From Gamarada debralockiae (Eukaryota; Ascomycota; Leotiomycetes; Helotiales; Hyphodiscaceae): 64,000 bases of DNA. Made by a program: the position numbers and the translations under genes. The notes beneath the pieces were generated by a model, which was given only the letters and a program-made list of their open reading frames with translations, had not been told where the DNA came from and did no database searches. Below are positions 1 to 11,383 of this stretch, in pieces. Within the stretch, counting starts at the first letter, position 1, and each line of letters opens with the position of its first letter. Where the stretch lies: assembly GCA_002803225.1 (NCBI GenBank), contig NXFV01000641.1, forward strand, positions 1-64,000. The letters are read 5' to 3'.

Positions 1-664
1 AGTCCACGATAAGAGGGGTGTGCCATTTCAGACACGTAAGCTGGGCCAGCGGAAGCTGAAATAGCTACTCCAAATCCAAGAATGAATCGACCAATCATAA
101 ACGCGGCCAGGTTCTGAGACGAAGCCTGAACGCACGTTCCTGTAATGATTATCAGGGCACCGATGAACATGCCGTAGCGTCTACCTGGGCAACATTTCAG
201 TATTCCATAAAACATGACTGGTATGATATTTTCATACCTCGGAAGTCGGTCGCTGGTCCTGCAGCAAAAGACCCAACGATGTTGCCAATAGTGTAGATAG
301 CATACACGATTCCAGTAGACGGAGTGCCTTTGTCCACAGGGAATCCGAAATAGGTGCGATATTGCGGGTATGAGTTGATAGCCCCCATCAGAGATCCGTC
401 GTACCCGTTAATGCATGAATTGAAAGTTGCAACGAACAGACAGCAGTAGAGCTGCCGATTTCGTTAGGGATAGAATATTGCTGACAAAGGATTATTATCA
501 CATACTAAAAACATGTTCTTTGTAAGTAGTTTAGGTTTTTGAATTGCTGTTGCTTGGCTGAGCGCCACGTTATTGACCAACTTCGTTGCAGTTTTTTCTC
601 CATGTTTGTCTTCGTGGTGGGTAGTGTGACCACTTTGGTCAACGTGATCCTCTGGTGAGCCCAT
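1..664 (-). CDS. MFS sugar (lactose-permease-type) transporter, 5' part only
   Basis: N-terminal part of a 12-TM proton-coupled sugar transporter of the plasma membrane; the gene runs off the left edge. ATG is at 664. Exons are 506-664, 238-451 and 1-184, with introns 452-505 (GTATGT...CCCTAAC...CAG) and 185-237, and the frame is kept across both. After a hydrophilic N-terminus comes a first membrane segment ending in SCINGYDGSLMGAIN, then the FPVDKGTPSTG loop, then a helix ending GPATDFRGRRYG (the G-x(3)-D-x-x-G-R-R loop between TM2 and TM3), then GRFILGFGVAISASAGPAYVSE, typical of fungal sugar porters. The substrate cannot be told from this part. Family confidence is high. Confidence 0.88.
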
Positions 665-1908
665 TGCACTTACGAGGCGATGGTTTGCGTTTTTTTGATG
701 ATGAGCGGATACTTTGGGTGGACGATCTGAAATGGCAAAGAGGTGGAAAAATGACAGAAATCAGAGCATGGAAGACATGTTATATTCTTACTCGAGGCAA
801 CACATGGTAGTAGATTTAAAAGTACTATGCTCCAATTTGTCGAATCAGAATATCAAAAGGGGAAATGCGGAGGAGGATAGACCGCTTGACCCACTTCCCT
901 CAATTGCAATAGCTCGACAAATGGCTCTCCGGGCCATCTCCTTTCATGCGGAGAAAGCTTATCGGACCGACGATATGAAAGAAAGCTTATATTAAGTGGC
1001 ATAAGATTAGAAAATTAATAAACGCATTGCCGCGGTGCCATGTAAGATGGTCGACCTAGACGGGGGTTTGACCAGATCGCCAAGTCGCGATTCGCGAGTG
1101 TTGCAGCCCAACTCGAGATGCATGCTGTTTTTTCCCTAGGCATCCAGAAAGCTGAGGAACTGATTTCTTCTTGATAGTATCATTATGTTTTTTCCAATTG
1201 AAAGAATTGAGCTCTGCAGGGCTGCTTCGCCGTATTCCCGACGGCGCAGCGATATGCCGAAGAATCCGACGTCAGCACGAGGATAACTACCTCCTTGAAT
1301 GGCGATGTCTTGCACTGGATCCACTTTTGAAATGTGGAGAAGGTCAGACCCCATCCTGGGGACGGACCGTCTATCCGTTAGAGCAAAATCTGGGGCTGTC
1401 GTAGAATAAATGTTGCGGAGTAAAATTGGAGATGAAAGGTCGCGAAGAATATTCGACGTGACCAGATACCTCCTCCAACAAAGATGATGTGCGATAGCAA
1501 GACCGAACCGTTTGTAATCATTCTCAAAGCATTTCCGAACTGCTTCAAATCCCTCCAGACCAATACTGCGACGTGCAACAAAACACCTAAGGTCGTACGC
1601 TCATTGGTAGAAATAGAGGATGGCATGACTGTCACGTGTTTTGAGCGAAGGCTGCGTTTAGAAATTTTTATTTTTCTAGAAGTTTCATTTGATCGTTTAC
1701 ATGTTTCCATTCTCGCAATGGGTTCAATCAAGCTGAGAGGAAAGTTTCCTTTGCGCTCGCCCACAAAAACGAAGGAATCGAATTTCATGGAAGTTCTGAA
1801 GTTTGTTTTTCGTTATGAAATAAGGTTACCTTTTTAATTGACCCTTCGTCAGTGCGAGAACAGGCAGAGGAGTCCTCCACTCCCAAGCTTGGCCAGTCAA
1901 ATCAAACT
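665..1908. other. Intergenic, nothing recognised
   Basis: Space between the transporter start and the 3' end of the DJ-1-like gene. Short open frames occur on both strands around 714-995 and 1378-1837, but their peptides show no domain, signal peptide or splice pattern I recognise. The transporter promoter must lie in the part just above 664. Confidence 0.4.
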
Positions 1909-2586
1909 CTAAGCAGCTGACAAATCATGCTGCTGAGGTAGAAGACGATTGCCATCAATATCTCTGGGCTCATAATCCAGCGCATAGAATCCCCACTTTG
2001 CAATCTCCATCCCATAATTCTGAATCACCCAATTTGCAATCATGTCCATCCCTGCGCAAGCGCCTCCTGCGGTCCATAAATTTCCATCCACAACCCACTG
2101 CTTCTCCGTCCATTTCACATTCGGACTCATCTTCTTCGCAACTTCCAAAACACCATGGTTCGTAGTCGCATTCTTGCCATCCAAGACTCCCGATGAAGAT
2201 ATTGCCAGTGCACCAGTGCAGGTCGTAAAGACTCTTTTCCCAGCTTTCACATGTGCTCGCAGGAACTCGGCAAAGCGGTCGGAGAGTTGAAATGTGAATG
2301 GGTCTGGGCCGCCGATTAAGAGAAAGTCCAGTGGTGGACAATCATCACAAGTGGTTGTTGGGAGGACTTTGATGCCGGCTGTGAGCGCGACGGGATCCAT
2401 AGTCTCGTTGATGTGATGGAACTCGATGTCGATAGCTTTTTCGGTCATCCCCGCCATACCTGGAAACCCCGCAGCTTCGAGTGGTCCGATCAAAGCTTTA
2501 GAGCAGGAAGATAGTATGTCGAGGGGACCAGCAACATCGGTTGTTTGGTATGGTACCATCATGACACCGAATTGGAGTGGAGCCAT
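1909..2586 (-). CDS. DJ-1/PfpI family protein (class I glutamine amidotransferase-like fold)
   Basis: Single-exon protein of 225 residues. It opens with the alpha/beta strand LQFGVMMVPYQTTDVAGPLDIL and carries the nucleophile elbow TTCTGALAISSSGVLDG with the likely reactive Cys123, followed by TNHG (His about 144). GGPDPF near residue 92 and the C-terminal WTAGGACAGMDMIANWV block are also typical. Length and layout match fungal ThiJ/PfpI proteins related to the sensor part of AraC-type regulators and to isonitrile hydratase, but there is no DNA-binding domain. The reaction cannot be predicted; members include hydratases, glyoxalases and chaperones. The ATG at 2584-2586 is the first in frame. 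Confidence 0.85.
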   Translation of the reverse strand: MAPLQFGVMMVPYQTTDVAGPLDILSSCSKALIGPLEAAGFPGMAGMTEKAIDIEFHHINETMDPVALTAGIKVLPTTTCDDCPPLDFLLIGGPDPFTFQLSDRFAEFLRAHVKAGKRVFTTCTGALAISSSGVLDGKNATTNHGVLEVAKKMSPNVKWTEKQWVVDGNLWTAGGACAGMDMIANWVIQNYGMEIAKWGFYALDYEPRDIDGNRLLPQQHDLSAA

Positions 2587-4082
2587 GTTGGGATGGAAAA
2601 CACAGGGAATGGACTCAGGGGATATCTGATTGGAAGTTCAAGCGACGATGAGGCCAGTCGAATGGATCCTCTGTCGAAATGCATTAAAGGGTTGCCACTC
2701 GAGCGCTCTTATAGAACCAGCACTCTGGACACCGGGACAACCACTAATTTCCGCGTGAGCATTGTGGAACCTCAGGTCGGATATAGATCGGATGTACACT
2801 TTATTACGGATAACAGGCGCGTAGTCGACGCAATGTACTTGTATTTAAATCCGCTATTAAATGGATGACAGGGAATTTATTGCGGAACATCTGAGGAGCT
2901 GTGCTCCAACATCCGTGACCACGCGACCCATGGTCAAGCTCGAGAGGGCCCAGTGGGTCCTGGCGCTGTGGATGTATGTACAGTAAACTCAATGCCGTGT
3001 CCGTCAAACAAATCGAGGAACATGCTCTGATTCCATAATTATCATCATAAAAATGATTTTGAAGGCCATTTCTATATTCACGAGTTCCGCTCCGAGGACA
3101 TAGAGAAGAAGCAGAAAAACAAAAGGAAACCGAAAGGAGGTGGTGTTTTCTGTGATCTGGGCTAAGGGAACTATTCCCAAACAAGGCACGTTAGTGAAAG
3201 ATGACTCGTGGCCGTGGCGTTTTAAACCCCTCTTCAATCATTGGCTTAATAACACAGCCACATTAGTCTCATGATATTTCAAAACACACATTATTTGTAT
3301 GAAGGAGATGATAATATAGAGGTTAGTGATATATAAAACTTATCTTCTAGCTCTCTTTGACATAGAGCTTCTTATTATTATTCTACTACTATTCCTCTAA
3401 ATCCTCCTAATGAACATCACTCTAAGCCTAGAATTAATATAACTACGTCCAATTCTCTTAGCTGTAAACATAAAACAAGTTTGGTATTATTTAACCCTTT
3501 TTTATCTGTAATTACTTTTGCCCTAGAACACTATTAAAAGTCGCGTTGTAAACCCGCTAAGTTTGATCTCAACCAAAGACAAGAAGTCAAAGTAGTTAGG
3601 CAAAAGAGAGCGTGCTTGAGATGCTCTTTATTAAAGGATCTAGGTTCATTATTTCCCCCCCTTAAGTACTACATGACTCTAATATGTATTAGTACTCTGA
3701 CAATGACCTTTGTACAACTTGTATAAAGCTAGCGCTGGCCGCACACGGATATAAGAGGCAAGTGCTGTCATTTTCAGAATGCATTAGAACGCGCTTGCTA
3801 GAAGTAAGCATCTTTGAAGTCTGTAAGCTGTAACTTTAAAAAGAAAGCAGTTGAATTGATCACTGACATTCATGGTAGTCCTGCCTCCACCAGCGTTCAC
3901 GGATATTGTGCGCGAAAAGAGCAAAACTCTGGCACTGACATCAACCACGCTCCACTTTCCCACACCTTTGGAATGGGAGTTGGATGCAATTGTAGACGAA
4001 TTTGTGGATTAGCTCAATACCCCTCAGCTGTCAACTGCCAGTAAGGTGGGAATGTTATCCTCTCGCTACTTTCTAGGTCTTC
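2587..4082. other. Intergenic, AT-rich middle part
   Basis: No gene recognised. About 3240-3560 is clearly AT-richer than its flanks, which may be transposon remains altered by RIP. A C7 run followed by TTAAG lies near 3655. Small frames on both strands (2804-3237, 3814-4044) show no recognisable domain. Confidence 0.35.
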
Positions 4083-4546
4083 TCAAATCCTTAGCAGACG
4101 ATAACACCCGGCTATCCTTCCAGCGGATGCTATATGCGGAATCACTAGCATATACGCAACCTGCTTCGCCAGAAAAACATCCTCTAAGCATTTTGGAGTT
4201 GCATCAGATTGGTGCCATAGCTGGCCAGGACATCTTAAAATTCCTTGATTGGAAACTGAGACTAGACTCCCTGAAGGCCTGCGCCAAGGAGGATTTTCAA
4301 GCATTATTTCTGCTTCTATTTGGAACTATACTTGCTGTTGGATATATCAGGTCCATGTTGAGACTGGTCTCGAATCTAACGAGGTGGGTTCCGCGTTTAC
4401 CAGTGATTTCGTCATCTCAGTTACTAATGCAAATAGTGGGGAATTTCCGACAGTACACAAAGGCCTCCCACCCAGTTCGAGGCAATGTAAGGTCGCCTCT
4501 GTCGCATTCTCGCTCATTATATTATTGTATTGAAGCAGCTGGGTAG
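4083..4546 (+). pseudogene. Fragment resembling the C-terminus of an unnamed fungal protein
   Basis: An open stretch on the + strand encodes LHQIGAIAGQDILKFLDWK and KEDFQALFLLLFGTILAVGY, which reads like real protein (amphipathic, then a hydrophobic helix). I recall similar blocks at the C-terminus of uncharacterised fungal proteins, but cannot name the family. There is no plausible start or splice site, and the frame ends just before the HET relic, so this looks like a truncated remnant. Confidence 0.3.
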
Positions 4547-4589
4547 GTTTTGCCATTGAAAAATACACGCCAAGGACGCAGACTGATTG

Positions 4590-6360
4590 CAAGAAACTAG
4601 ATACCTCAATTGCTTCACTCCACACGCGTATCCCTGGAAATACTGCGCTAGATGAGATTGTTCATCTGACCAGGAAATGGATAAGACGATGTGAGCAGTC
4701 ACATCCTACATGCACTGCAAATTCACAGGGGTCTTGGTATCCAACGCGCATGACTGATCTTGAGTACCTTTAGCTTCACCCCATGTTCTACTCAAACAGC
4801 CTTGGGCATCTGTTCGTCTGGGATCCATGGAAGGCTGGCGGGACAGCGGGCGGTATGTCGCGCTGAGCCATTGTTGGGCTCAGGTACAATTTCTCCGCCT
4901 GACAGGAGAGTACTTGCCAAATTTTCAGAGGGGAATCAGTTTGAGGGTCTACCTCGTACCTTCCGAGACGCAATACTTTTGCCGTCTCGTCTCGGAATTC
5001 GATATATAATGGATCAAATTCACTCTGCATCAAACAAGGCCATGCGGAGGACTGGTTACACGAATCGGTCAATATGCATTAGGCGTATAACCATTCCTTT
5101 TGCAATTTGTCAGCAACAGCAGCCAGAGATAGTAAGGACAGACTCTTCTTCGAACGGAAGGTAAACCCTCCTTGGGAGTTTGAGGCCAATCTAGACATGG
5201 AAGGAATTCCAGGCACAGATGGCTCCACCGAAGTTCAGACGTGTGCGATTATCAAATTTTTTGTTCCAGGAGGAAAAGTCGAAAATGCTGTCTTAAATAG
5301 AGGATAGGTCCTGTAGGAAAGACTCATGGCTCCGAGGGTGCTTGACTTTTGCGAAGATCAGATTGCTTGGGAATATCAAGAAGATTCAGCAGAATATTAT
5401 CCAGACGGTTTATCTAGCCTGAGACTCAGCGAGGTTAAAAGAGGGGAAGTGGTGTTACGGAGCAGTCTGAAAGGTCTCGACCCAGACCTTGACTGCAAAG
5501 TGCTTCGTGAGGCAAGATTGAAAATCGAGCCTGTCCCCACCTTATTCCCAACATATACGCCTATGAACTTTGGGAAGCGTATTTTTGAAGTCTACTCGAA
5601 GGCACGACTTATGAATCCGAAAGAAAGATAAGCTTATTGCGCTAACTGGAATTGCGAATTGATAGCCGGCAATTTGACTGCAAATATGTCGCAGGCATGT
5701 GGGAGAAACACCTAGCCAGCCAACTTCTCTGGCGTGTCGAGCCTTTATTTGTAAATGGCTTGTTTCAAACCCCTCAAAACGACCTCCGGAGTACCGTGCT
5801 CCGACTTTTCTTTGGGCTGCCTTGGATTCGGAAACAGGAGTTACGTGCGCAGAGATCACAGACCAAGATCCACTGATTCGTGTTAACAAGGTTGAAGTGA
5901 CGCTGGTAACAGATAAGTTCGGCTTAGTTAAAGACGGCTCCCTGACTCTTACTGGCCGTTTTTGAAGAATCGAATCAAGGAATTGATGATAAACAAGAGT
6001 AAGAGATATAGTTAGAGACTAAGGGATGCAAACCAAAGGCTGTCGGTTATGCAATAGAGAACCATATATACCAATTATATCCTTGATAGTGCCTCTGATG
6101 ACTCAGGTATTTTCGGCCCTGACAGGGACGTCTACTGTCTACCAGCCGCGTGGCATGGCGATCAGAAATCCGGAAGATATCTAATTTGTATCTTACTACA
6201 ATTTGTGGAGCAGAAAGGAGATTGGCCTAGCGCTTTCAAGCGCATTAATCTGATCAAGGTCGCGAGCCGCAGAAATGATGAAGAGATATACTTGAACTTG
6301 ACGAGGATCAGAGGAGCATGCCACATTGCACTTAGGACAAGGATGCAGGAGGGCATACAA
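4590..6360 (+). pseudogene. Decayed HET (heterokaryon incompatibility) domain gene
   Basis: HET-domain proteins trigger incompatibility-type cell death after fusion of unlike hyphae. The remains are colinear but scattered over three frames. In order: an upstream segment with WIRRCEQSHPTCTANSQG and WYPTRMTDLE (4670-4764); the signature RYVALSHCWA (4851-4880); EGLPRTFRDAI; a region with SLCIKQGHAEDWLHESVNMH, then a stop, then NHSFCNLSATAARDSKDR; APRVLDFCEDQIAWE; VAGMWEKHLASQLLWRVEP; YRAPTFLWAALDSETG; and a C-terminal end near 6360. At least three in-frame TAG codons (5080-5082, 5305-5307, 5314-5316) sit where Trp or Gln is expected. Several indels add to the damage. It is not functional as read. 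Confidence 0.82.
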
Positions 6361-6564
6361 TTCGCATTATCTGAAAACGGGTAAGACCCGATGAAAGAGA
6401 AGTTTCAACGAGACTTGTTGCTATTGAAAATGGATATATAGAATAAAGTTATGAAATATAACACCAGATACAAAAATATGTGTACAAAGATGCTCTCAAG
6501 ACCGGCATCTGGTCAGTTGCGACAGCACCAAAATTCTTCAATCTCATTCCACTCAAGGTTGAGT

Positions 6565-8066
6565 CTAAAAAATGAATTCTAAGAACGCGAATATTCCAGA
6601 CAATGCCACAAAAGACAATTCCTTTACATGAGATCCCGCCGACTTGGACGAAGATGGAGAAGGCGAGGAAGTAGTCGACGAGGTTGATGAGCCATTCGAA
6701 GCAGTGGGTGTCGCAGTCGCGGTGCCGCTCGCAGTCGATGTAATGGAAGCAAGACCAGCAGTACCCGCTGCAATCTCCAAGATGTTGCTTTGTCCTGGGT
6801 TTGGGTTCATGGGAGCAAGAGCAATCTCGTTGCTGTCGAGATCCACCACGTAATACACTTCCCGAAGGAATGAATCGCCAAGGATGAAAGGAATTGTAGC
6901 CTCGCGACCGTTCAAACCATTGATATTGAAGAGACAGATCCCAGCTGGGAGGGTCTGGTTAAAGGCCGCAAGCAATAGCGGGGAAGGTTCGACGACGATG
7001 GAGTTGAATGGCACGGAAATGTTAAGACCGGGGAAGCTAACATCAAGAGTTGATGTAGAGTTTGCAAGCGTGCAGTTGCAGATGCCAACTGTGACGGGAG
7101 GATTCGCGCTGACTTGAATACCTTTGACATTATACGCCTCCCATACTTTGTCGACGAAATCCTGAGGAAGGTTGATGGAAAATTGGCCAGAGTCAAACAT
7201 GACGGTGATCGGGTCGCTAGTCGTAGAAGGAACGTTCTTGTCTCCAGATATGCTAATGCTTGACATGTTGATTTGTAGTCGAATGTACTCGTCATTTGCG
7301 TATGGAATGATAGGGTAGGAGTGAAGAGAGCCGAGGAATTTGGATCTGTCGACACCGCCAAATAGAACCGAGCCTAAAGATGAGGCGAGGCTGTTGAGGT
7401 AAACGCTGAAAGAGGCCGATTTGATGAGGCCAGCTTTCACCATAGCGCCAGCAGTGGATTGATTAGCTGGGTTGGTTCCTCCGGAAGGGTAGCCCATCCC
7501 AAGGATATTTTGCGAGAGCGTGCTAGTGAGATCTGCCACGCCGAGCGTGAAATTGGCAATTGATTGTCCAGCAATCACAACAGTATCTTCGAACCAATCT
7601 CCTTGAACTTCGCCTACGAGGTAGGTAATTGGATCTGGCTGTCCCATAGTCTTGCTGACTAATGTTGCAGTCGATGAATTGTCCGTGTCATAGGCTCCGA
7701 AGATGCATTCACCGATTTTGCAGAAAGCTGAGTTGGGGGAGTTCACGATCAAATCGGAACTTCCGGTATCGAAGTTAACGTTGACCAATTGGGGTGGGGT
7801 CCCAATGGTGATGTTGATATTGTAAAAGAAGCCATTCTGTTGTAGTAATTAGTGTAGCTTAGAACGCGGAGAAGATGCAGGTATCATACAAGAAGATTCG
7901 CAAGTGGCACTTCCAGGTTTGTTGCTCTCTTCGCCAATTGTTGGACGGGTACTGCTCGGCGTTCTAAATCGTAGCTTAGAACTTGTGGATTGCCTCTCGG
8001 CTTGACTAGGCTGATAGCATTGGACGCAGATAAGAGGCTGAAAGCTGCAAGAAAATATGGTTTCAT
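6565..8066 (-). CDS. GPI-anchored aspartic protease (yapsin/OpsB-like)
   Basis: Secreted pepsin-family endopeptidase that would sit at the plasma membrane or wall. Exon 1 is 7890-8066, the intron 7837-7889 (GTATGA...ACAG) and exon 2 6565-7836, giving 482 residues. The start is MKPYFLAAFSLLSASNA, a good signal peptide; an in-frame ATG 69 bases upstream would spoil it. A propeptide with KR and RR sites follows. The first catalytic motif is FDTGSSD (Asp82), with NGFFYNINITIGTPPQ before it. The second is FDSGQFSINLP (Asp274). A Ser/Thr/Ala-rich stalk and a hydrophobic tail (KELSFVALSGIFAFLEFIF) fit a GPI signal. Oddity: the second motif reads DSGQ, where DTG or DSG followed by T or S is usual. 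Confidence 0.88.
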
Positions 8067-9811
8067 AATGGATAACAATGAATCGAAAATTGACAGTGGA
8101 ACCAATGTCAACGATGACAGTATAGAAGAGTGCACGTCCTGGAGTGGAAAGCAATCTAACAGTATGATACAGAAGAAACAAGTCCAGCCTTCTCAACTGG
8201 GGATATGAGCTTTAAGAATGAAGCTCCTTCGCCGCCATCTTGGCACCAACGACCCCTGCATATTGGATAAGCTACTGAGCCGTGAACTTCAGTGCCTCAT
8301 ATCTGCAGTTCTGAGTTGGCCTCGCCTGGAGTGGAAACCAAGCCTCCCTAGGTTCTATTGGTCCAATGAAGAGGGGCAGTCATGCGCTCGCAATCCAATT
8401 TGAGGTAGAGGCAAGGCAGAGTGAAAGCCGAGATCCAATGAACAGTGGACACTCGTACAGATATGTCCCACAGCCTCGCGGCGTGGAAAGTATACGGGCC
8501 ATTATCTGAGTAAGCGCTACGTATTGCAGGAAGCTTCGACCGTCAAGAGACCTATCACGAAGCAAACGAGACATGCGCTTGTGTGACCAACCGGAAACAT
8601 GCATTTGCATCCTAAGAGGAATGTAACCCTTGCTGAACTAAATACCCGGCAAATGAAATAAATCAAAATGAAGTCAGCGAAGGATGATGCTGTGTAAGGA
8701 GATGAAGTTGTTTCAGCTGAAGAAGCTCAGCCTTCGCTACCGAGGCTTCGGTAAATTGCCGCCAACATGACATCCAAACGGGCATCAGCAGAGATTAAAC
8801 AAATAGTGGACTTAAACAGCTTAGTCAGATATACAAGTATTTGAAATGCAAATCTGAGGTTCTTGCGTTGTGGTGTAATGATTTCAAATGCTTTATGCCC
8901 GATATGGATCACGTGATAACACGCCCTTGAGGATCGTTTTCGGACTTCAAAATCAATCCTTCATTTTGTGTAACTCAAACTCCCCCAGACAGGCTGATAG
9001 AGGCTGCAAATGTGAATCACATCTGCACTGTCGTGTTATTCAAGAGTCATGTTCCTGAATCGAAGGTGACACGGTGTCAGGAAAGACGACATGTCGTCGA
9101 GTCAATTCAACTCTCAACCCCTAGTGCGGCTCTCTCCGATCCTTTGGATGCTCCGGAAGTGCATCTTCGTATGAGCTTAAGGGAAAGCTGAAGGCTGTCG
9201 CGCTTCTAATCCGTCTGCGCTCTGCAATGACTAAAAGTGGAAGATTGAGGATTGTCGGGTTTTTCATTTCTCCATTGTCAAACGTCATCGATGCTTCATT
9301 GTTGTTCTCGCATAGTTGTGGAGATTTCGTTGGCTATTGAGGACGTCGAAGCCGCAAAGAAAAAATCAAAAGGTAGTAAAGAGATTTCGATGAAAGCGTG
9401 AACCTTCTCACCACCCAATAAAATAGTTTCCAAATCCCGTGACTATCCATTTTCAGGGATAGCTTGCCATCATGCAGATATCTGAGGGGCGTGCGCGTGG
9501 CGGATCCGCTGATGACCCCGCTAATGCCGTAATTTAACGCGACTCCTACGTCACACGAGCCTAAGACTTAGGATAGTTCAAAGTCACGTATAGGTGGCTT
9601 GCGCATTCGAGTTTCAGGCGATTTGGCGCAGGATTGTCGTGTGTGGCATGGCCCTAAAGTTTAGCTAGTGCAAGTGTGCTAAATAGCCCTAAAAATATAG
9701 CGAGGTGAGCCTGTATTACAGTATATATATAGTGTATATAGTGTATGCTATCGACTTACTATGATCCTGAGCTGCGCTAGATACAATACAGTTTATAGAT
9801 ATCACATAGAG
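8067..9811. other. Intergenic between protease and transposon relic
   Basis: No gene is supported. The protease promoter lies here, just above 8066. The stretch from about 9600 on (with TATATATAGTGTATATAGTG near 9720) looks like non-coding flank of the decayed element that follows. Confidence 0.4.
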
Positions 9812-10560
9812 CTAAATTATAATTTCTACACTCATTTTAATACTAATCCTACTGCCCTCCCGCCTTCTTCCGTGTATCCTTGATCTCTTAATGACCTTAT
9901 CAAGGGAGGCCTTCGTACAGACGCGCTCCTGCTTTATAGCTTCCATGACTACCTTGATTGCCTCCTGATTACTAGGGCTATTCTTGACCTTAGCTGTAGT
10001 CTCATTAATAATGACCTTTCGTAATGAGTAGTACTAATGCTCTGACAGAGCACGCCAGCGGCTGCTGTAATGCTGTCAAGTGCCGCAACAGAGGGGAGGC
10101 CGCCTAGGCCGACTGTCTACTCCCTCCATGATCATGATAATATCAGGTGAGAGCTTGTACAAAGGCACAGCGGCCGTTGCCGGCGCGGCTCGAGCTAGTG
10201 GAGCAGGGCCGTCCAGGTCGACTACAGAAGGCTGGCGCCGCCGCGCCAGGCCTAGTAGGGAGGGAGGGGTCTGCTAGTGTGCTTGGCCTGTAGCTGGATC
10301 ATAGCCCTGGGGAAGCATCTGACTTCTGCTAGGCGTAAATGTCAGGCTGAACAAGCCTATAAGGAAGTCATCTAGCTTCCCAGAGAGCTTGTCCAGGGAG
10401 CTATATACCTGGCTAAGGATAACTGCGTAAGTGGCCTACCTAGTCTGTATCACGCCCATTATACTCTGTAGCTGATCATTAATAGATGGGATTACTTTCT
10501 CAATTACTACAAGGTAAGGGTCCTTATAGTGGACTGTGTCTGTAATAGGAGTACAAGTGG
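9812..10560 (-). pseudogene. Relic of a GCR1_C-domain / Crypton-type element protein
   Basis: On the minus strand an interrupted reading frame contains SLDKLSGKLDDFLIGLFSLT, then a proline/alanine linker, then YKLSPDI, a segment WRE-stop-TVGLGGLPSVAALDS, then SSRWRALSEH-stop-YYS and RKVIINE, ending at the TAG 9812-9814. This order matches the GCR1_C domain found in many fungal Crypton (tyrosine-recombinase) transposons and related proteins. Three stops are TAG codons where Trp or Gln is expected, and at least one frameshift lies inside the domain. No recombinase domain is visible upstream, so only the C-terminal third remains. The family call is from motif memory. Confidence 0.6.
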
Positions 10561-11084
10561 AAGACGTATTACTGAGCCAGGGCTCAGCATTCAGCGCCGA
10601 ACAGTAGGGAAGCCCCGAAGAGACTAGGGAAGGCCAATGGTTCTCCAGATTTCGTTCTCGAATTCGGAGCTTTGAGGATGAATCGCCTTGGAGTCTCTGG
10701 AAATGAGGCGCGTTGTTTGCGGCGTTGCTCGTTTCCGTGTTGTGGTATTGTTCAAGGGGAGAAGTCGTTACAGATTTATGCGGAATTTAGACAACGGACG
10801 CGGAGAAGGCGGAGAACGGCCAGTGAATTAGGTGTAGGGAAAGATGGAATGTGAAGTGGTAGTATAGTTTCGAGAATGGTGATAAGAATAACAATACGAA
10901 TACACAGATATAACGCCGTTTGGTTAAAAGTCAGTGGTAAAATTGTTGGTTTGTCGTTTGAGAGATCCTGTCTAACTGAGGAGGCAGGCCAAGGTAATTG
11001 AGGGGTCCCGAACCCAAAGGCCTTAAGCGGCTTCGATCCCAAAACCCTATGTCATTGTCCAACCCCAGAACCCAGAACCTCCCC
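10561..11084. other. Intergenic, nothing recognised
   Basis: Short frames on both strands (10672-10854, 10776-11042) show no domain. It separates the transposon relic from the cysteine-rich gene array. Confidence 0.35.
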
Positions 11085-11383
11085 TCAAAATCCAAGCACC
11101 CCAATCAAAGAAATCTTCTTCGCCAGAGGGATGATTTCAATGATTACTATCACACCCACACAAAGTAGAAATACCATGTGAATCGTCATTGCACGATTCG
11201 TCAAGTCGGACTTAGTGCACTGAATGTATTCGCTGGCAAGAGCAAGGCCACAGAGGGTTTGACCACAACATGTACAGTCGCAGGTGTCGTTATTGCAACC
11301 GCAATCTCTGCACCGAGGACCTTGACAGTGTTAGGTTTTCACGAAATTGGAGAAGCTCGAGGAGGAGAGGTAGGAATGCTCAT
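11085..11383 (-). pseudogene. Cys-rich family copy A, frameshifted, with a C-terminal membrane segment
   Basis: The open frame 11085-11330 encodes the cysteine module CQGPRCRDCGCNNDT followed by CDCTCCGQTLC. The spacing is C-x7-C-x6-C-x-C-x-C-C-G-Q-x2-C, identical to copy C at 13.1 kb. After it comes an extension with a strong hydrophobic segment (VFLLCVGVIVIIEIIPLA), ending at TGA 11085-11087. In the module frame a TAA lies directly upstream (11331-11333). The likely N-terminus, MSIPTSPPRASPIS after a CACCATG context, lies in another frame. So the copy is broken, or has an exon I cannot place. The tail is absent from copies B and C. Confidence 0.5.

Noticed and set aside
714..995. 93-codon + frame upstream of the transporter
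   Set aside because: No proper start context, no domain, composition like random DNA; probably promoter sequence.
1378..1837. Overlapping 117-136-codon frames on both strands
   Set aside because: They overlap each other in opposite directions and neither has recognisable motifs.
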